A DNA stretch of 64,000 nucleotides from Serratia fonticola (GTDB lineage: Bacteria > Pseudomonadota > Gammaproteobacteria > Enterobacterales > Enterobacteriaceae): NCBI RefSeq assembly GCF_001006005.1, contig NZ_CP011254.1:4154001-4218000 (forward strand), in the 5' to 3' direction. This document shows, in pieces, positions 1 through 9,477 of the stretch (positions within the stretch are counted from its first letter, which is position 1; every line of letters starts with the position of its first letter). The notes under the pieces were generated by a model that had not been told where the DNA came from, searched no databases, and saw nothing but the letters and a program-made list of their open reading frames with translations. The position numbers and the translations under genes were made by a program.

Positions 1-1486
1 TGTAGTGCATCGGGTAACCCATAGCCGTCGACATCAGGCTGATGATTTGCCAGTCCGTCTTCACATCGCCCACTGGTTCCACTGCTTTATAGAAGCGTTG
101 GAAGCCGCGGTCTGCCGCGGTATACACCCCTTCATGCTCGCCCCATGAGGTTGCCGGGAAAATAACGTCGGCAATCGCGGCGGTTTTGGTCATGAAGATA
201 TCCTGCACGATCAGCAAATCCAGCTTCTCAAAGGTTCTACGGATGGTGGCTAAATCCGGCTCTGTTTGTAGCGGATCTTCCCCCATGATGTAGTGCGCTT
301 TGAGTTTGCCATGGTCGATATTGTGCGGCACTTCGCTCAACGCATAGCCGGCCTCGGCTGGCATTGCGTCGATCCCCCATGCGTTGGCAAACCTTTCCCG
401 CGCCTCGGCATCCGTTACCTGGAAATAGCCGGGCAGGGTGTTAGGCAACGCGCCCATATCACAGGCACCCTGAACGTTGTTCTGTCCGCGCACCGGGTTA
501 ACCCCGACGTTCGGCTTGCCCAGGTTACCGGTCAGCATCGCCAGGCTGGTCAGCGCACGCACGGTTTCCACGCCCTGATAGAACTGGGTGACGCCCATGC
601 CCCACAGGATGGTTGCCGTTGGCGCGCCAGCATACATGCGTGCCGTTTCACGGATCTGCTGGGCGGTGAGGCCCGTGGTTTTTTCAACCGACTCCGGTGG
701 GTAGTCCGCCACGATGGCGCGGTACTCATCGAACTGCTCGGTATGCTGTTCAACAAACGCCTGATCGTACAGGTTCTCCTCAATCATCACATGAGCGAGT
801 GCGTTGATCAGGGCGATGTTGGAACCGTTTTTCAACGGCAAATGGATATCCGCAATACGCGCCGTTTCGATATAGCGCGGATCGCAAACAATGACCTTGG
901 CTCCTTTCTCCTTCGCCTTGAGAATGCGGCGGGCGACAATAGGATGCGAGTCCGCGGCGTTATAGCCGAAGACAAAAATACACTGGGTATCCTCAATCTC
1001 GCAGATTGAGTTACTCATGGCGCCGTTACCGACCGATCGCTGCAGACCTGCAACCGAGGGGCCGTGTCAGACGCGTGCGCAACAGTCGATATTGTTAGTA
1101 CCGACGGTGGCGCGAGCAAATTTCTGCATCACATAGTTGGCTTCGTTACCGGGCCCGCGCGAGGAGCCGGTCGTCATAATCGCATTCGGGCCGTATTTCT
1201 CTTTAACGGCCAGCAGGCGTGAACTGGCGAACTCGATGGCCTCTTCCCAAGACACCGATTCCAGTTTGCCACCCCGTTCCCGGCGGATCATCGGCGTTTT
1301 CAGCCGTGGCGTCAGGATCTTGGTATCGTGAACGAAATCCCAGCCGTAATACCCTTTCAGGCATAGCTCGCCCTGATTGGTCACGCCGTTAGCGCCTTCG
1401 GCCTTAACGATCCTGCCGTTGTCGACTATCAGGTTGATTTTGCAACCTGAAGCGCAATAAGGGCAGACCGTGATGACTGTTTTCAT
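1..1486 (-). CDS. fdhF: Formate dehydrogenase H, selenocysteine enzyme (3' end outside window)
   Basis: Catalytic subunit of formate hydrogenlyase that oxidises formate to CO2 at a molybdenum bis-MGD and selenocysteine site on the cytoplasmic side of the complex. The protein starts MKTVITVCPYCASGCK, the N-terminal [4Fe-4S] cysteine motif of the family. The ATG at 1486 follows an AAGGAG ribosome site. Codon 140 is TGA (1067-1069) in the context DCCARV-Sec-HGPSVAGL, the same place as Sec140 of E. coli FdhF, and the frame stays open on the far side to the window edge. About 495 codons are visible, so roughly the last 220 residues are missing. Downstream residues such as GMGVTQFYQGVETVR and PVRGQNNVQGACDMG are typical of the family. 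It lies downstream of hycI and has its own sigma-54 type promoter. Automatic gene callers will split it at the TGA; I see no sign that it is a pseudogene. Confidence 0.95.
1031..1069 (-). promoter_or_regulatory. SECIS element for UGA decoding in fdhF
   Basis: Starting with the UGA codon, the mRNA reads UGACACGGCCCCUCGGUUGC and then AGGUCUGCAGCGAUCGG. This keeps the GCA-GGUC-UGC apical stem-loop that SelB recognises in E. coli fdhF. Here the six-base stem GUUGCA/UGCAGC closes over a GGUC loop, with one G-U pair. The position directly 3' of the UGA is the standard bacterial arrangement. Function is inferred from similarity. Confidence 0.85.
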
Positions 1487-1582
1487 CTCAGCACTCCTTT
1501 TTAAACCTGTTCGACATTGCTCAACACGCCACTGGACCAGAAAATCTCCCCGGTGACGAAAAATGTGTCTCACTTATTTGAA

Positions 1583-1597
1583 GCATAAATTGTGCCA
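1583..1597 (-). promoter_or_regulatory. Sigma-54 type -24/-12 promoter of fdhF
   Basis: On the minus strand the bases read TGGCACAATTTATGC. GG and GC have the exact sigma-54 spacing (TGGCAC-N5-TTGC consensus, one mismatch in the -12 box). Transcription would start about 12 bases on, near 1571, giving a leader of about 85 nt to the fdhF ATG. In E. coli fdhF is driven by sigma-54 and FhlA, which fits. Confidence 0.75.
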
Positions 1598-1676
1598 CGC
1601 TGACTTGATGTGGATTAACGACTCGCATTTATTGTCATCATCCAAAACACTCAAGTTGCTGTGGTTGATGGTGTTA

Positions 1677-1784
1677 CAGGCGGGGATCATGCAGAACGCC
1701 GACACGCCGTGAATCCGTCCCTGGAGGCTCGTATCGCGCATCCTTGCGCTCAACGGTCGGCTAACCTGCAATGATCCCCACCTG
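1677..1784. repeat. Intergenic palindromic repeat element between hycI and fdhF
   Basis: The left arm CAGGCGGGGATCATGCAG (1677-1694) is matched in inverse orientation by CTGCAATGATCCCCACCTG (1766-1784). There is one substitution and one extra base, and weaker pairing continues inwards (GCCGAC / GTCGGC). The loop is about 70 bp. The structure is like the mobile palindromic elements spread through enterobacterial intergenic regions. It sits upstream of the fdhF promoter, where FhlA would bind in E. coli. Confidence 0.65.
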
Positions 1785-1821
1785 TCTCAAGCTTTCGTGT
1801 TGCGGTATTAGGCGCTGCTAT

Positions 1822-2274
1822 TCAGAGCCGCTCAAAACCTTCCCCCGTATCCCATATTGATAACCGCTGATAAATCACCCGTACCGCCTGCGTCACTTTC
1901 TCCGTCATCGGGAAATAGAACATCACCACGTCCGGCTGAATGCCGAGAAATATCACTTCCTCAATATCCTCACGTAGCTGGTCGATCAGGAAATTGAGCG
2001 GCATATTGTGAGTGCTCATAAAGAACATCTCGGCAATATCGTCAGGATTGACGATACGGATTTCGCCAGGAGCCAGCTCCATATCGGTGGCATCGACAAT
2101 CACCAACCGGCTGGGCTTAAGATCGCGGATCTGATGCGTGACATTTTCGGGGGTGGAACCGCCGTTGACGGCGATCCAACCCTCGATTGGCGCGTCAGCC
2201 ATCATTTCGGCCAGCAGCGGCCCAGCACCGTCGTCACCCATCATGCTATTGCCTACGGTAAGGACGACATTCAT
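1822..2274 (-). CDS. hycI: Hydrogenase maturation endopeptidase HycI
   Basis: Cytoplasmic nickel-dependent protease that removes the C-terminal tail of the hydrogenase large subunit (here HyfG) once nickel is inserted. The protein is 150 aa and begins [19 protein letters not shown]. It keeps the family features GNxxxGDDG with Asp near residue 15, IVDATDM with Asp near 61, and STHNMPL with His near 89, the three nickel-contact positions of E. coli HycI. The start overlaps the stop of hyfJ by four bases (ATGA), so translation is probably coupled. In E. coli the protease is encoded in the hyc operon and not in hyf. Here it is built into a hyf-type operon, which makes the locus self-sufficient for this step. 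Confidence 0.96.
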   Translation of the reverse strand: MNVVLTVGNSMMGDDGAGPLLAEMMADAPIEGWIAVNGGSTPENVTHQIRDLKPSRLVIVDATDMELAPGEIRIVNPDDIAEMFFMSTHNMPLNFLIDQLREDIEEVIFLGIQPDVVMFYFPMTEKVTQAVRVIYQRLSIWDTGEGFERL

Positions 2275-2687
2275 GGGTTGGTCACCTTTTTCACAATCAG
2301 ATAGATAGCAGGTTCGCGCTCAATCTCGGCGAGCAAGCCGAGCAGCTTGGTACTCCATTCGCTAAAGGGAGCCGGTTGGCTATCGATCAGCGGGGCCAGG
2401 GCATTGGCCAGCAGGCTGGTGTGGGTGGAGTCGATGGTGATTTCGCCAAAGGTCAGCAGGCCTCGCATCTTGCGTTGGGCCTCCCCCTCCGGGAACAGCT
2501 CAACCCAGGTTTGATATTGCGGCAATGGGCAACTTAACTCGGTATTCAGGCAGTCAATCACTCCCACGTGATGGCCAATCGCCAGCGAGTAATACATCAC
2601 CTGCTGCGCTTGGGCAGGCATATCGTCATCGCTATCAAGAAACTTCTGGCGTAATGACCAGAATACCGCCTTACCTTCATTTTGCAT
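2271..2687 (-). CDS. hyfJ: Formate hydrogenlyase maturation protein HyfJ/HycH
   Basis: Small soluble protein needed for assembly of formate hydrogenlyase (HycH in the hyc operon, HyfJ in hyf); its biochemical role is not well defined. The stretch [20 protein letters not shown] is the family hallmark, and the C-terminus ends in [13 protein letters not shown] place the start at the ATG at 2687 (138 aa) because AGGAG lies six bases upstream and the length then matches the family. A longer frame from 2714 would add nine unlikely residues. The gene overlaps the end of hyfI by 11 bp and the start of hycI by 4 bp. Confidence 0.92.
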   Translation of the reverse strand: MQNEGKAVFWSLRQKFLDSDDDMPAQAQQVMYYSLAIGHHVGVIDCLNTELSCPLPQYQTWVELFPEGEAQRKMRGLLTFGEITIDSTHTSLLANALAPLIDSQPAPFSEWSTKLLGLLAEIEREPAIYLIVKKVTNP

Positions 2688-3462
2688 GGGGCAGCTCCTG
2701 TTGCAGGCAGTCAACCAGGCAAGCGACTATCTCGCGCAGGCGGGGATCGCCTTCCTGTTGCAACCATTCTTCCAGGCGCAACGTGGCCGCATCCATGCTG
2801 GCACCGGCCAACAGGGAGAGGAAACGGTCACTGATGATGCGGCCTTGATAGTAGCCCGCCAGACGGCGTGCCTCGCGTTCAATCAGTACGCGGGTATGTA
2901 GCGGGATGCCTGGCAGCAGCAATGCTGCCTTTTCGTCTACCTGCTCAAGGTGGTTTTCGCCCTTCAGCTTTTGCTCCAGCAGGCCCAGGGCCACGGCAAA
3001 GCCGTAGATGGTGGCGGCAGGCGTCGGTGGGCAGCCGGGGATCCACACGTCAATCGGCACGATCGACTCGCTGCCGCCCCAGACGCAGTACAGATCGTGG
3101 AAAATCCCGCCGCCACAGCCGCAGGCCCCGTAAGAGATACAGATTTTCGGGTCGGGTGCCGACTCGTAAGCTCTGAGCGCGGGCACGCGCATGGCCCGGG
3201 TGACCGCGCCGGTAAACAGCAGAATATCGGCATGGCGCGGTGAGGGGACCACCTTGATGCCAAAACGCTCGGCATCAAATACCGGCGTGATGGCGGAGAA
3301 GATCTCGATCTCACAGCCGTTGCAGCCGCCGCAGTCGACGCGATACACATAGGCCGAGCGTTTGATATCCTTCAGCAGCTTGCTTTTGAGTTTGGCGGTC
3401 TGCTCATCAACGGTGATCGGCGTACTGCGGTGATGATTGACCTTGATATCGGGCATCGTCAT
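2677..3462 (-). CDS. hyfI: Hydrogenase-4 small subunit HyfI (NuoB-like)
   Basis: Iron-sulphur small subunit that pairs with HyfG and passes electrons to the nickel site; homologous to HycG and NuoB. The protein has 261 aa. It shows [12 protein letters not shown] (Cys-x2-Cys motif), CISYGACG and [14 protein letters not shown], which supply the ligands of the proximal [4Fe-4S] cluster. The start ATG at 3462 has GGGAG nine bases upstream and lies two bases after the hyfH stop. The C-terminal third is more variable, as in HycG and HyfI generally. Confidence 0.95.
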   Translation of the reverse strand: MTMPDIKVNHHRSTPITVDEQTAKLKSKLLKDIKRSAYVYRVDCGGCNGCEIEIFSAITPVFDAERFGIKVVPSPRHADILLFTGAVTRAMRVPALRAYESAPDPKICISYGACGCGGGIFHDLYCVWGGSESIVPIDVWIPGCPPTPAATIYGFAVALGLLEQKLKGENHLEQVDEKAALLLPGIPLHTRVLIEREARRLAGYYQGRIISDRFLSLLAGASMDAATLRLEEWLQQEGDPRLREIVACLVDCLQQELPHAK

Positions 3463-3463
3463 A

Positions 3464-4009
3464 TCATTTCGCTCCCGCCGGCTGGCTCAGTTTCATTGGC
3501 CGATGTTGGCTCAGAGTCTGTTTACGCTTGCAGGCGGGGCAGGTCTCGAACTGTGGCCGTAAGGCCTCAACGCTGTCTGCCCCCATGCCCGCGTGGGCCA
3601 GCAATGCCAAGGCGTAATTCACCGATTTGGTTGGCGTAAAGGGCTGCTGGCAACTGCGGCAGTTGAGTAGGGTAAAGGTGGCGCGGATATACAGATCGGG
3701 CTTGTGCATCACCGCCATTTCAAAATCTTCCGACAGCCGGATCGCCCGCGTCGGGCAAACTTCTTCACAGCGTGCGCAGAAGATGCAGCGTCCAATGAAC
3801 AACTGCCAGACGCGCTCGCCGCTGGCCTCATGGGTTTCCATAGTTAACGCATTGGCCGGACAGGCCACGGTGCAGGCGCCGCAGGCGATACATTGCTCAG
3901 GATCGTACTCTGGCTTGCCACGAAAACCCGGGCACACCTCCAGCGGCTTAAACGGGTATTTCACCGTGACTTCACCGGCCTTCAGGATGGTTTTAAACAG
4001 TTTCAGCAT
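3464..4009 (-). CDS. hyfH: Hydrogenase-4 ferredoxin subunit HyfH (NuoI-like)
   Basis: Carries two [4Fe-4S] clusters in the electron chain between the ferredoxin subunits and HyfI. The motifs [12 protein letters not shown] and [12 protein letters not shown] are both complete. The C-terminal tail has two further cysteine pairs (CRSC and CPAC), possibly binding a metal, as in HycF/HyfH. Starting at the ATG at 4009 ([13 protein letters not shown]) gives 181 aa, which I recall as the length of E. coli HyfH. The upstream extension to 4063 overlaps hyfG coding sequence and is not needed. A GAGG-type ribosome site precedes the start. Confidence 0.95.
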   Translation of the reverse strand: MLKLFKTILKAGEVTVKYPFKPLEVCPGFRGKPEYDPEQCIACGACTVACPANALTMETHEASGERVWQLFIGRCIFCARCEEVCPTRAIRLSEDFEMAVMHKPDLYIRATFTLLNCRSCQQPFTPTKSVNYALALLAHAGMGADSVEALRPQFETCPACKRKQTLSQHRPMKLSQPAGAK

Positions 4010-4019
4010 GCTGCCTCCC

Positions 4020-5756
4020 TCACTTGCACGGTGAATTGGTGCGTTCGATCCCGTAGCGTTCAATCTCCTTGTACGGCACGGTCTTCGCTTTACGCTTGTT
4101 GATATCGATCAGCGTGACGCGGTCGGTACAGGAGTAGCAGGGATCCAGGCTGCCGATAATCAGCGGGGCATCGGAAACCGTATTGCCGCGCAGCATATAA
4201 CGCAGCACCGGCCAGTTGGCGTAGGTGGCCGCCCGGCAGCGCCAGCGGAACAGCTTCTGGTTATCTCCCAGCATGCTCCAGTGGATATCTTCACCGCGCG
4301 GGGCTTCGGCATAGCCCAAGGCAAACTTGTGCGGCTGGTAGCGGAAACCTTCGGTGAGCAGTGGGCCGCCCGGCAGGTTATCCAGGCCGTATTCGATCAT
4401 CGCCAGCGAATCCAGCACTTCCTGTACGCGCACCATCACTCGTGAATACACGTCGCAGCCGTCGAAGGTGAACAGCGTTTTCGGCAACGAGCCGTAGTTG
4501 GCATAAGGATGGTCAAAGCGCATATCGCGCTTGAAGCCGCTGGCGCGGATCATCGGTCCCACAGGGCTGTAGTCGCGGGCGATCTGCCGATCCAACAGGC
4601 CAATGCCTTTGGTGCGCTGCTCGATATTCGGCGTGCCGAGCAGCATCTCTACCAGTTGCGTCACGTCGGCGCGCATCTCATGGATCAGCTTGATGGTTTT
4701 AACCCGCTGCTCTTTCAGGATGTCGCGGCGCACGCCACCGATCAGGTTGAGCCCATAGGTTTTACGCGATCCGGTCAGGAGCTCCGCCATGGTCATCGAT
4801 TTTTCACGCACGCGGAAGAACTGCATAAAGCCGGTATCGAAGCCGACAAAGTGGCTGGATAGCCCGATGTTCAACAGGTGGCTGTGCAGCCGTTCGACCT
4901 CCAGCAGAATGCTGCGGATGGCATGGGCGCGGGGCGGCACATAGATCCCCAACGCATTTTCCACCGAGGTGGTGTAGGCCACGCTGTGGGTAAAGCCGCA
5001 GATCCCGCAGACCCGGTCGGACAGGAAGGTGACTTCCTGATAGCCCATACGGGTTTCGGCCAGTTTCTCCATGCCACGGTGCACGTAGAACAGCCGGTAG
5101 TCGGCATCGACAATGCGCTCGCCGTCAACAAACAGGCGAAAATGCCCTGGCTCGTCGGAGGTGATGTGCATCGGCCCGATTGGCACCACCCGTGATTCGC
5201 CGGTGGCCGCATTTTCAAACGGGTAGGTTTCCACATCGGTGGTTGGCTCAGGGCGCTGGCGGTAATCCATAGTGTCTTTACGCAGCGGGTAAAGATCGTC
5301 TGGCCAATCGTCCGGCAGCACCAGGCGGCGCTCGTCCGGCAACCCTACCGGGATCAAACCGTACATATCGCGGATTTCACGCTCGCCCCACACGGCGGCG
5401 GGAACGCGTGGGGTGACCGACGGAAACTCCAGCGTGATGGCGCTAACCTGAGCCTTGACGGTGATAAAACACTTTTCCCCTTCCTCCATCGACAGCACGT
5501 AGTAGACGGCGAAGTCCCCGGTCAAGGTACGTTCGTCATTACCAAACAGCACCGGTAGCCAACCGCCTAGCTGGTAATAGAGGTATTCCACAATCTCGGG
5601 TAACGAGTTCAGCTTGACCGTGATGGTGACCTGATTGGCGGTTTGCCACTCGGCATCCAGCAGGGCGGAGGGGAACTTCTCGCGTACTTTGGCCAGATAG
5701 CCTTTGCCGAGTTTTTCGTCGTTATTGAGGGTCAAAACGTGGGTTTCGTAGCTCAC
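4020..5756 (-). CDS. hyfG: Hydrogenase-4 large subunit HyfG (NuoC/NuoD-like, Ni-Fe site)
   Basis: Hydrogen-evolving subunit. The N-terminal 170 residues resemble NuoC and the rest NuoD / NiFe-hydrogenase large subunit. Nickel ligands are visible as [11 protein letters not shown] and, near the C-terminus, DPCYSCTDR. After that Arg comes a 32-residue tail (VTLIDIN...SPCK) of the kind HycI cleaves off. The start is most likely GTG at 5756: AGGAG lies seven bases upstream, and the GTG overlaps the hyfF stop. Length is 578 aa. Upstream residues to 5810 are in-frame readthrough of hyfF sequence. The very high similarity to E. coli HyfG rather than HycE, together with hyfD/E/F, identifies the complex as hydrogenase-4. 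Confidence 0.96.
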   Translation of the reverse strand: MSYETHVLTLNNDEKLGKGYLAKVREKFPSALLDAEWQTANQVTITVKLNSLPEIVEYLYYQLGGWLPVLFGNDERTLTGDFAVYYVLSMEEGEKCFITVKAQVSAITLEFPSVTPRVPAAVWGEREIRDMYGLIPVGLPDERRLVLPDDWPDDLYPLRKDTMDYRQRPEPTTDVETYPFENAATGESRVVPIGPMHITSDEPGHFRLFVDGERIVDADYRLFYVHRGMEKLAETRMGYQEVTFLSDRVCGICGFTHSVAYTTSVENALGIYVPPRAHAIRSILLEVERLHSHLLNIGLSSHFVGFDTGFMQFFRVREKSMTMAELLTGSRKTYGLNLIGGVRRDILKEQRVKTIKLIHEMRADVTQLVEMLLGTPNIEQRTKGIGLLDRQIARDYSPVGPMIRASGFKRDMRFDHPYANYGSLPKTLFTFDGCDVYSRVMVRVQEVLDSLAMIEYGLDNLPGGPLLTEGFRYQPHKFALGYAEAPRGEDIHWSMLGDNQKLFRWRCRAATYANWPVLRYMLRGNTVSDAPLIIGSLDPCYSCTDRVTLIDINKRKAKTVPYKEIERYGIERTNSPCK

Positions 5757-7339
5757 TTTACTTCTCCTGCCTGAGGTTCGGCCGCAGAGGATTGATTCTG
5801 AACGGCCCATGGCCAGCTCAATGGCTGGGCATGAGTGCCAGGCTTGTTGTTCATCACGATGTGGACCGCGTTTTCCAGCAGTCGGCTGACCGGTTGTGGG
5901 ATATGGGTGCCCATCACCAGCATCAATACCAGCAGGATCAACATCGGTAAGGTCGTCAGTATTCCCAGTTCGCCTTTGTTGACCTCTTCGGGTTTAGCGC
6001 CGAACAGCACGCTGGCCACCATGCGGACCAACCCGGCCAATACCACCGTCAGCAGCAGCAACAAGAAGATGGTCAACGTAATATGGCCAGCCGCCAACCC
6101 GGCTGTGACCGTCATAAACTCACTGAGGAAGATATTGAACGGCGGCATACCGCCTAGCGCCAAGGCTCCCCCGGCCAGCAGCACGGCACTGAACGGCATG
6201 CATTTCAGCATCCCTTTGACCACGGTGATATCGCGGGTGCCATACTTCAGCAGCACGTTGCCGGAACCGCAGAACAGCAGAGTTTTTGCCAGGCTGTGGT
6301 TCAGGGTATGCAGCAGCGCTGCCAGGATGCCCAGCGGACCACCGATGCCGATCGCCACGGCAATCAGCCCCATGTTCTCTACGCTGGAATAGGCCAGCAG
6401 CCGTTTGATATCGCGCTGCACCAGAATAAAGAAGGCCGCCACCGCGACGGAGAGGAAACCAAACACCATCAGCAGCGTGCCGGTAAAGTCATGGCCCAGC
6501 GTGGTGCTGATAATGATGTAGTAACGGATGATGATCAGCAGCGCGCAGTTGAGCAGCACGGCAGAGAGCAGGGCGCTGGTGGGGCTTGGTGCCTCACTGT
6601 GGGCGTCCGGCAGCCAGGCGTGCATCGGGAACAGCCCTGTTTTGGTGCCAAAACCAATCAGGATGAACACAAACGCCAGATGCATCAGCATCGGATCCAA
6701 CTGTGTGGCGTGCTTGAGCACTTCCGTCCAGAAGATGGCGTCGTTGGGATCGGGCATAAAGCTGGCTGCGTTGGCGTAAACCAGAATGGTGCCAAACAGC
6801 CCGAAGGCCACCCCGACGGTGCAGATAATGATGTACTTCCAGGCCGCCTCCAGTGAAGAGCTCTGCCCGTACAACCCCACCAGAAACGCCGAGCTGAGCG
6901 TGGTGGCTTCGATGGCCGCCCACATCAGGATCAGGTTATTGCTGGTGATCACCAACAGCATGGTGAACAGGAACAGGTGGAAGAAACCGTAGTAGTGGCA
7001 CAGCGTCGCTACCGAAATCTCGCCTTCATCGACCTCATGGCGCATATAGCCAATGGAGTAAAGCCCGGTTAGGCAGCCAATGATGCCGAGGATCGCCAGG
7101 AACAGCGCGCTAAGGCTGTCCAGATGCAGCCAGCGTTCGGCGGCCAGAATATCGCCTTGCTGGTACACCTGCATCACCACCCACAGGGAAACCGCCAGCA
7201 GCAGCATGATACCGACAAAGTGCAACAACGTGACGCAGGCCCGTGCCGCATTGCCCAGCAACCGGCAGGCAAAGGTCAACAGCGAGAAGGCCAGCGGCGT
7301 CAGCAGTAATAGAAACAGCATGGTGGTATTACTCATCAT
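5753..7339 (-). CDS. hyfF: Hydrogenase-4 membrane subunit HyfF (NuoL/M/N-like)
   Basis: Integral membrane protein of about 528 aa related to the antiporter-like subunits of complex I. It has many hydrophobic segments and the conserved stretches [20 protein letters not shown] and [17 protein letters not shown], with the lysine/glutamate/histidine residues linked to proton channels. HyfF is absent from hydrogenase-3, so its presence argues for the larger, possibly proton- or ion-translocating hydrogenase-4. The start is one of two adjacent ATGs (7339 or 7336), just after the hyfE stop with GGGG upstream. Confidence 0.95.
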   Translation of the reverse strand: MMSNTTMLFLLLLTPLAFSLLTFACRLLGNAARACVTLLHFVGIMLLLAVSLWVVMQVYQQGDILAAERWLHLDSLSALFLAILGIIGCLTGLYSIGYMRHEVDEGEISVATLCHYYGFFHLFLFTMLLVITSNNLILMWAAIEATTLSSAFLVGLYGQSSSLEAAWKYIIICTVGVAFGLFGTILVYANAASFMPDPNDAIFWTEVLKHATQLDPMLMHLAFVFILIGFGTKTGLFPMHAWLPDAHSEAPSPTSALLSAVLLNCALLIIIRYYIIISTTLGHDFTGTLLMVFGFLSVAVAAFFILVQRDIKRLLAYSSVENMGLIAVAIGIGGPLGILAALLHTLNHSLAKTLLFCGSGNVLLKYGTRDITVVKGMLKCMPFSAVLLAGGALALGGMPPFNIFLSEFMTVTAGLAAGHITLTIFLLLLLTVVLAGLVRMVASVLFGAKPEEVNKGELGILTTLPMLILLVLMLVMGTHIPQPVSRLLENAVHIVMNNKPGTHAQPLSWPWAVQNQSSAAEPQAGEVK

Positions 7340-7340
7340 C

Positions 7341-7991
7341 TCACCCCTTCAACGCCGTCAGTTGTTCAACATTCAGCGTGTTGAGCGTGCGATAGATTTT
7401 GCGCGCCAGCACCGCCATCACGATCACCGCAAAAATGGCATCGGTGGCGATGCCAATTTCCACCAGCTCCGGCGCGCGATTCGCCAGCAGCGCCAGCGTC
7501 AGGTGCGATCCGTTTTCCATCAGGCAGTAGCCAAACACCTGTTTGAGGATGTTGCGTTGGGTGACGATACACAGCAGGCCGAGCATAAAATGCCCCAGCG
7601 ATACCGCCAGCGCCGGTTTCAGTGAGGCCAGCAGCGGCACCTGCACCGGCTCCACTACAAACCAGCACAGCAGCACAATCACCGCCGCGGCCAGCATCAG
7701 CATCACCGGGCCGATCAGGCTGCCGTTCGCCGAGGGATCGTCCATTTTGCGAAAGGCATAGGCCATGATCACCGGCACCAGCACCACCTTGGTGATAAAG
7801 GCGCTGATCGCCCACAGCGTGAGCTGGTGGGCGCCCAGGGTTTGCCCCAGCGTCAAGAAGATCAGCACCAATAACAGCGACTGCAAGGCATAGAGCCAGC
7901 ACGAGGCCACGGGCCGTTTGGCGCCAATCACCAGCAGCGAGGTGACCATCATCAGCCCCGCGAGGTTATTGACGATAAGTGAACCAGTCAT
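7341..7991 (-). CDS. hyfE: Hydrogenase-4 membrane subunit HyfE (NuoK-like)
   Basis: Small membrane subunit of 216 aa with about six hydrophobic helices. The sequence [14 protein letters not shown] at the start and [18 protein letters not shown] in the last third match the HyfE family. The N-terminal half corresponds to NuoK and the rest is specific to hydrogenase-4 type complexes. I choose ATG 7991 over an in-frame TTG at 7997 because GGGAG lies eight bases upstream and the length equals that of E. coli HyfE as I recall it. Position between hyfD and hyfF is the conserved hyf order. Confidence 0.94.
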   Translation of the reverse strand: MTGSLIVNNLAGLMMVTSLLVIGAKRPVASCWLYALQSLLLVLIFLTLGQTLGAHQLTLWAISAFITKVVLVPVIMAYAFRKMDDPSANGSLIGPVMLMLAAAVIVLLCWFVVEPVQVPLLASLKPALAVSLGHFMLGLLCIVTQRNILKQVFGYCLMENGSHLTLALLANRAPELVEIGIATDAIFAVIVMAVLARKIYRTLNTLNVEQLTALKG

Positions 7992-8002
7992 AAGCAACTC
8001 CC

Positions 8003-9460
8003 TTATCCAAGCCAGGCGACGGCAATCACGCTGGAACCTACCGACATCGCGATCAGAATCACTAACACCGCGCTCATCACCAGCGGCAGCGGAGCGGCAT
8101 GTGCCACCTCATCACTGGGTTTGCCAGGAATAACGCGCCCAAACCAATAGATGAACCAGGCAAAGCTGGCGACCGACTCGATCAGCACCAGCACCATCAG
8201 CGGCGTCATCAGCCAGAACTCATGCGACAGTGCAAAACCGGCGGCAAAAATCGGGAACTTGCTGAAGAAGCCGTTAAACGGCGGCACCCCGGTGATCGCC
8301 AGCGCGGCCACGCAGAACCCCACGCCCAGCAGCGGCATCTTGTTCATCACGCCCTGCAAACGCGGCAGCATCCGGGTGCCGCAGCTGTAGCTCAGCGCCC
8401 CGGCCACCAGGAAGAACAGGCTCTTGGCAAACGCGTGGTTAAAGATGTAAGCCACGCCGCCCAGAAAGGCGGTTTTGGAACCGAAGATGGAAATAGACAG
8501 CGCCAGGAAAATATAGGAGAGCTGGGTGATGGTGGACCAGGCCAGCAGTCGCTTCATATCCTTTTGCGGCAGATACATCAGGAAACCGTAAATCAGGGTG
8601 ATGGTCGCCATAACGATGCCGACCCAGCCGATAATATGCGGCACCGCATCCGCAGACAGGATGGCACGGGCATAGATGTAGACGCCCACTTTCACCATCG
8701 AGGCGGCGTGCAGATAGGCGCTCACCGGGGTAGGGGCTTCCATGGCATCGGGTAGCCAGGCCTGCAACGGAAGCTGGGCCGATTTCCCCCAGGCTGCAAA
8801 CAGGATGCCGCCAAACACGACCAGGCTGGCCGTACCGTTGAGCTGCGCAATCGCGCTCAGGGCGAAGGTGCCGGTATTGAGGAACAGCGTCGCCGCCGCC
8901 AGGTATAAGCCGATCGAGGCAATATGGGTGATCAGCAGGGCCTTCATGGCCGAGCGCTGTGCCTTCGGCGTCTGGTAGTAGCTGATCAGCCCCCAGGAAC
9001 AGCCGCCGGTGATCTCGAAGAACAGCAACTGTCCCAGAATGGTGGAGGACATCACCAGCCCGGCCATCGCCCCGATAAAGATCAGCAGGAAAGCGTAATA
9101 GCGGTTGCTGCCCTCGTGGGGATGTTCGCGGTTGGCGGTGGTGAGGTAACCGGTGGAATACAGGCTGACCAGCAGGCCAAGAAACACCACCGCGAAGACA
9201 ATCAGCGTGCTGATGCGATCGATGATAAAGCCGAACAGCGCCACGTTGCCGTATTGCAGCAGCGTGATGGTCGTATCCGCCTTGCCATGGGCCAGGAATA
9301 GCCAGCCGATGACCACCGTACCCAGCGTGGCCAACAGCGCGAACAGGGTACATATCCACTTGGCCATCCGTTGCGGCACGCAGGCCGTCAGCAGTGCGCC
9401 GATAAACGGCAGCAGTAGCGTGGCGAGGGCGGTATATTGCAAACAGAGCGTATTTTCCAT
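8003..9460 (-). CDS. hyfD: Hydrogenase-4 membrane subunit HyfD (NuoL/M/N-like)
   Basis: Membrane protein of 485 aa with roughly fourteen hydrophobic segments, one of three antiporter-like subunits of hydrogenase-4. Conserved features are WGKSAQLPLQAWLPDAMEAP, TPVSAYLHAASMVKVGVYI and KDMKRLLAWSTITQLSYI, which carry the charged residues in the presumed ion path. There is no counterpart in the smaller hydrogenase-3. AGGAAA lies upstream of the ATG at 9460. The gap to hyfC is 17 bp. Confidence 0.94.
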   Translation of the reverse strand: MENTLCLQYTALATLLLPFIGALLTACVPQRMAKWICTLFALLATLGTVVIGWLFLAHGKADTTITLLQYGNVALFGFIIDRISTLIVFAVVFLGLLVSLYSTGYLTTANREHPHEGSNRYYAFLLIFIGAMAGLVMSSTILGQLLFFEITGGCSWGLISYYQTPKAQRSAMKALLITHIASIGLYLAAATLFLNTGTFALSAIAQLNGTASLVVFGGILFAAWGKSAQLPLQAWLPDAMEAPTPVSAYLHAASMVKVGVYIYARAILSADAVPHIIGWVGIVMATITLIYGFLMYLPQKDMKRLLAWSTITQLSYIFLALSISIFGSKTAFLGGVAYIFNHAFAKSLFFLVAGALSYSCGTRMLPRLQGVMNKMPLLGVGFCVAALAITGVPPFNGFFSKFPIFAAGFALSHEFWLMTPLMVLVLIESVASFAWFIYWFGRVIPGKPSDEVAHAAPLPLVMSAVLVILIAMSVGSSVIAVAWLG

Positions 9461-9477
9461 AATGGGTTTCCTGGCGG

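Larger units (their letters stand above)
1487..1821. other. hycI-fdhF intergenic region (335 bp), no gene
   Basis: No convincing coding sequence. It contains the sigma-54 type fdhF promoter (1583-1597) and an imperfect long inverted repeat (1677-1784). A 65-codon minus-strand reading frame at 1574-1771 lies mostly inside the repeat, has no recognisable motif, and I do not accept it as a gene. Confidence 0.6.

Noticed and set aside
293..1009. 238-codon plus-strand open frame
   Set aside because: It is the antisense shadow of fdhF, has no family features, and the minus strand is clearly coding.
1067..1486. fdhF as a pseudogene broken by a stop at codon 140
   Set aside because: The TGA is at the known selenocysteine position, has a SECIS-like stem, and the frame stays open and conserved afterwards.
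1574..1771. 65-codon minus-strand frame between hycI and fdhF
   Set aside because: It lies over the palindromic repeat and runs up to the fdhF promoter; no motif or ribosome site.
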